A DNA stretch of 11,579 nucleotides from Fomitopsis serialis (taxonomy: Eukaryota > Basidiomycota > Agaricomycetes > Polyporales > Fomitopsidaceae): NCBI RefSeq assembly GCF_022376445.1, contig NW_025955742.1, positions 1 to 11,579 of the forward strand, read 5' to 3'. Both the position numbers and the translations under genes were made by a program. This document shows positions 8,713 to 11,579 of this stretch, one piece after another. Within the stretch, counting starts at the first letter, position 1. Every line of letters starts with the position of its first letter. The notes under the pieces are model-generated. The model was not told the DNA's origin, made no database searches, and saw only the letters and a program-made list of their open reading frames with translations.

Positions 8713-9061
8713 TTTACTGTGAGTATCATTGCATAGCTTTGGTATGTGGAACCTCACCTCAGGCATAGCCTCATGCTAAACAATTTCCTAAGGATCATGC
8801 CACCTGGTACAATTCATGCTGTGGTAAACCCCACCACCTCTTTCACCACTTGCTGGGGAGAGGGCCATAGCTGGCAGTACGATCCATTTTGTTGGATACA
8901 TGTCAGTTTGTGAAAAAAATCATTTTGACCACATTAGTAGTTAAGCTTGGCAAGACTGCTAGTATATTGTCTGCATAGAGTACTGACATATCTTCCGCAT
9001 TTTGCACCATCCAGTTGCCATCTCGTGGTATAAACATTCAGGGTAGCTTTATGAGGTTGTT
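8713..9061. other. No gene identified
   Basis: Only short, interrupted reading frames are present. A run of seven A lies near 8912. The segment may hold a further remnant of the upstream plus-strand gene, but I find no motif to support it. Confidence 0.35.
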
Positions 9062-9597
9062 TTACGATCCCTGAGGTACGAAGGTATCGTTCTTATGATG
9101 GACCACCATGAAACGCCTTAGTGATTCCTCCAGAATGGCAGTTTGTTCCCACAGTGCACGTGATTTGCAGCCACTCCGATAAGCAGAGATAAGTAATTGT
9201 TAGTAGGGATTGCTTATCTGAGTCTGAAATTTCAGACTCCCAGACAACGTGACTTGGACCAACAGATACAAACAAATGCAGTAGCTAAGCGCTCAGTTAT
9301 GGATATGAGGCCCATGAAACGCCTTAGCAGTTCCCCCAATAAGGAAACTGGTAAACATATCATGTGACTGGCAGCTGGGTGGGCCATTGCTCCAAGCGCT
9401 CACACACTGTAGGGCCTATATAGCCTCAGCCAGTAACAAATCATAGTATACATAGTATGCTCATCTGATAGCCCTTCATTCAGAGAGTATACAGAAATTC
9501 TATTGAGTGTATACAGTGGCTGGCTAACCCAGGAAATGCAAAGCAAAAAAATGCACATGTGCCTCTGCAGATTCAATCTGCTTGTTTATGACTCAAA
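9062..9597 (+). repeat. Tandem non-coding repeat, copy 1
   Basis: First of two head-to-tail copies. It starts TTACGATCCCTGAGG and aligns with copy 2 at an offset of 536 bases in the left part and 533 in the right part. The first 100 or so bases differ at one position (TAGTGA against TAGCGA in copy 2). The middle and right parts are more divergent. There is no long open frame. It contains two CATGAAACGCCTTAG motifs, an imperfect stem at 9187-9219, a 20-base perfect palindrome and CCTATATAGCC near 9415. The type of repeat is unknown; tandem LTRs, a spacer-like satellite or a structured RNA unit are all possible. Confidence 0.85.
9220..9239. repeat. Perfect 20-base palindrome in repeat copy 1
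   Basis: GAGTCTGAAATTTCAGACTC equals its own reverse complement. In copy 2 the equivalent at 9756-9775 reads GACTCTGAAATTTCAGACTC, with a 14-base perfect core and one mismatched pair. It sits directly after the stem-loop in both copies. It could be a dimeric protein-binding site or a second hairpin. Confidence 0.75.
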
Positions 9598-10131
9598 TTA
9601 CGATCCCTGAGGTACGAAGGTATCGTTCTTATGATGGACCACCATGAAACGCCTTAGCGATTCCTCCAGAATGGCAGTTTGTTCCCACAGTGCACGTGAC
9701 AGTCAGCCACCCAGATAAGTAGAGATAAGTAACTGTTAGTATGAGTTACTTATCTGACTCTGAAATTTCAGACTCCCAGACGACGCGACTTGCACCAACA
9801 GATACAAACAAATGCAGTGGTTAAGCGCTCTGTTATGGATATGAGGGCCATGAAACGCCTTAGCAGTTCCCCAATAAGGAAACTGTTAAATCTGTCATGT
9901 GACTGTCTGCCTGGCAGCTCACTGCAAACGCTCACATATTGTAGACCACTAGTAGACCCAGCTAGTAACATCTAATTAGTACACATAGTATGCTCATCTG
10001 ATAACCCTTCATTCAGAGAGTATATGGGGATTTTACGGAGTGCATACAGTGGCTGGCTAGGCCAGGAAATGCAAAACAAAAAAATGCACATGTGCCTGTG
10101 CAGATTCAAAGTACTTGGTTATGGCCAAAAT
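9598..10131 (+). repeat. Tandem non-coding repeat, copy 2
   Basis: Second copy, starting immediately where copy 1 ends and fading out at about 10131 (TATGGCCAAAAT, against TATGACTCAAAT at the end of copy 1). Shared blocks include ACCAACAGATACAAACAAAT, CATAGTATGCTCATCTGATA, CTTCATTCAGAGAGTATA and AAAAAAATGCACATGTGCCT. Copy 2 keeps CpGs that copy 1 has lost, for example CGACGCGAC where copy 1 has CAACGTGAC. Only these two copies are in the window. Confidence 0.85.
9723..9755. repeat. Perfect 12-bp stem-loop in repeat copy 2
   Basis: AGATAAGTAACT (9723-9734) and its exact reverse complement AGTTACTTATCT (9744-9755) flank a nine-base loop. The equivalent stem in copy 1 (about 9187-9219) is AGATAAGTAATT with GATTGCTTATCT: it pairs throughout if G-T wobbles are allowed, and one pair has changed from T-A to C-G on both arms. 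Confidence 0.7.
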
Positions 10132-10211
10132 ATGGTATATCTGTCAACTGTAATACATATATGTGTGGTTGAGATGCTAATAAGGATTATAACAGGCAGT
10201 CTGAGCACCTT

Positions 10212-10249
10212 TTGCCATAATATGGCCATTGTATACAATGTAATGGCAA
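10212..10249. repeat. Nested palindrome cluster
   Basis: Outer arms TTGCCAT (10212-10218) and ATGGCAA (10243-10249) enclose GCCATAATATGGC (10214-10226, palindromic around one base) and ATTGTATACAAT (10228-10239, perfect). The pieces can form one long hairpin or two small ones. Confidence 0.6.
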
Positions 10250-10739
10250 TCATTTGCAGCATCAAGCAAAGGTAGACTTGTCTTTGATGCGTCTATATAT
10301 TTCATGGCTTTCCTGCATTTGTTCTGAGCCCCATATCAACTGATTTGTGCATGATTCCTATTTGGGAATGTCACATCCTCCATATGGTAATCATGCAGTG
10401 ACTGGCTTTGTTTTTCATCTTGAGTGGCTGCTTACACTTGACTGAAGCTCCATGCTCCAGATGTAACACTGTTGCTAATATCCACACTTGATATTGAATG
10501 GACCAGAAGGATTTGACTATGCTTTCTTGAGTTGCACAGGTTGCTAAATGAATCATGAACTGTAAATTCTTCATTGGACATAGTGTATGGTATCTGTGTG
10601 GATTACATATAAAGGTGTAGATGCACAAAATGCTTTTGTCAATGGATCATCAGCAGCAGAATTCATTGATGACAATGGATACTATGGTTTTGACACATAC
10701 GTCAAGTCATAGAATTGAGTCATTCACCGTGATATCTTC

Positions 10740-10790
10740 CATATTGTACATGTAGATTCACCATGTACAATGAAGCTCTACTACAATATG
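10740..10790. repeat. Two mutually exclusive inverted repeats
   Basis: ATTGTACATG (10743-10752) pairs perfectly with CATGTACAAT (10762-10771) across nine bases. The overlapping CATATTGTA (10740-10748) pairs perfectly with TACAATATG (10782-10790). The left arm is shared, so only one hairpin can form at a time. Confidence 0.6.
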
Positions 10791-11340
10791 CCATACTAGT
10801 TGCAAGGTATGAAGTTATAGAAATGAGCCATGTTGGTGAACAAATAACCCATACATCACTTTCTGTATAACTCACAGGGTAATTGACTTCAGTGATACTC
10901 TGGGCAACCCTACATTAGTTCATGGTCATAAAACACTTATGAGCCTGCACAACATGTAGAATACATCAAATCTGTAGTGTCTTGCCATGGAAAGCACTCA
11001 TTGTATGGCTTAGATAGACAGACAATTATATGGGTATACAGTATTGAGTATTCTATGACTGATTTCATCACAGTATTTTCTATTACATTGGTTGTATAAA
11101 GTGACATAAGTGGGGCACTCACAGACACATGGATATGTGTGTCCTTTGCATTCAGTACAATGTAGTCAAGTTATCAGATTGTCAACCCATTCCCACCTAC
11201 AAAGTGTTTGTGAGGGTTCATGAACAACTTAGAAGCATGCACAACACATTGTAATATGGAGCAAGTGTCCAATACCTGATTCAATCTGTTACATCCCATC
11301 CTGTTGTTATTATGTTACCATGTTAGTGACACTGTATTGT

Positions 11341-11388
11341 CATGTGAGTGACATGTGAGTGACATGTGAGTGACATGTGAGTGACATG
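11341..11388 (+). repeat. Eleven-base minisatellite, about 4.4 copies
   Basis: CATGTGAGTGA is repeated exactly four times (11341-11384), followed by CATG. A degenerate copy, CATGTTAGTGA, lies 22 bases upstream at 11319-11329. The identical copies suggest recent slippage or array expansion. Confidence 0.9.
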
Positions 11389-11432
11389 GTGTTATCATGA
11401 CTGTCACACTGTGTTATGACTTATGTCACACT
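11389..11432 (+). repeat. Two tandem 22-base units next to the minisatellite
   Basis: GTGTTAT and GTCACACT bound both units (11389-11410 and 11411-11432), with 17 of 22 positions equal. The unit is twice the period of the adjacent 11-base array, so it may be an older diverged part of the same array. Confidence 0.5.
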
Positions 11433-11579
11433 GTTTGTATTGGAATTGACTCAGACTCAATCCCATATGCATGCCAGTGGATGCCATTGAGCTCATCCTT
11501 GTGCCCTCTTGGGATCAAGTTATGATTATTTACAATGTCTTGCATACTACAGTACTTCTTTTTCATATACTGATTGAGA

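Larger units (their letters stand above)
9107..9863 (+). repeat. Fifteen-base motif occurring four times
   Basis: CATGAAACGCCTTAG occurs exactly at 9107-9121, 9313-9327, 9643-9657 and 9849-9863, twice per tandem copy and 206 bases apart within each copy. The following bases are also similar (GATTCC or AGTTCC, then a pyrimidine run). It keeps its CpG in all four places, so each unit seems built from an older internal duplication. Confidence 0.75.
10132..11318. other. AT-rich, CpG-free non-coding stretch
   Basis: No credible coding frame: the longest are 60 to 85 codons on the minus strand with no motif. In 10321-11579 I count only two CpG, both in the line beginning 10681. The segment holds palindromic clusters at 10212-10249 and 10740-10790 and otherwise nothing I can identify. 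Confidence 0.6.

Noticed and set aside
9768..9975. Overlapping frames inside repeat copy 2 (plus 9790-9975, minus 9768-9971)
   Set aside because: Neither frame is kept in copy 1, where indels disrupt them, so they are unlikely to be coding.
9062..10131. Complete LTR retrotransposon
   Set aside because: The two copies are adjacent with no internal coding region, and I see no primer-binding site, polypurine tract or TG...CA ends. Tandem solo LTRs remain only a possibility.
11341..11388. CRISPR array
   Set aside because: The repeats are 11 bases long, directly abutting without spacers, and the setting is a fungal genome.

Overview
The window looks like transposon-rich, non-housekeeping DNA from a basidiomycete fungus, probably an agaricomycete. 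The evidence is a decayed Plavaka-type (CACTA-like) transposase and a decayed pogo/Fot1-type transposase, both interrupted by short GT-AG introns (43 to 69 bases) with typical fungal splice sites. I see no intact gene and cannot name the species.

Layout. 23-1012, minus: pogo-like DDE transposase pseudogene, running off the left edge. 1310-2067, minus: a decayed reading frame I do not recognise. 2068-3559: no firm gene; one weak plus-strand frame at 2890-3186. 3560-5993, minus: Plavaka transposase pseudogene, legible almost end to end, with four introns, two frameshifts and five in-frame stops. About 6032-6420: a short stretch that still has normal CpG density and ends in a strong inverted repeat. 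6426-8712, plus: a decayed, probably multi-exon frame I do not recognise, divergent from the Plavaka gene. 8713-9061: nothing identified. 9062-10131: two tandem copies of a non-coding unit of about 535 bases with conserved stem-loops. 10132-11579: AT-rich, almost CpG-free DNA with palindromes and an 11-base minisatellite.

How the parts fit. This reads as a graveyard of mobile elements. Most premature stops are TGA, the product of a C-to-T change in CGA. CpG is nearly absent from long stretches: I count 2 in 10321-11579. Differences between the two tandem copies also fall at CpG sites. This is what mutation of methylated cytosines in silenced repeats would leave. The features that depart from the pattern, namely the CpG-retaining island, the tandem repeat with a covarying hairpin, and the unrecognised plus-strand gene, are the most interesting items.
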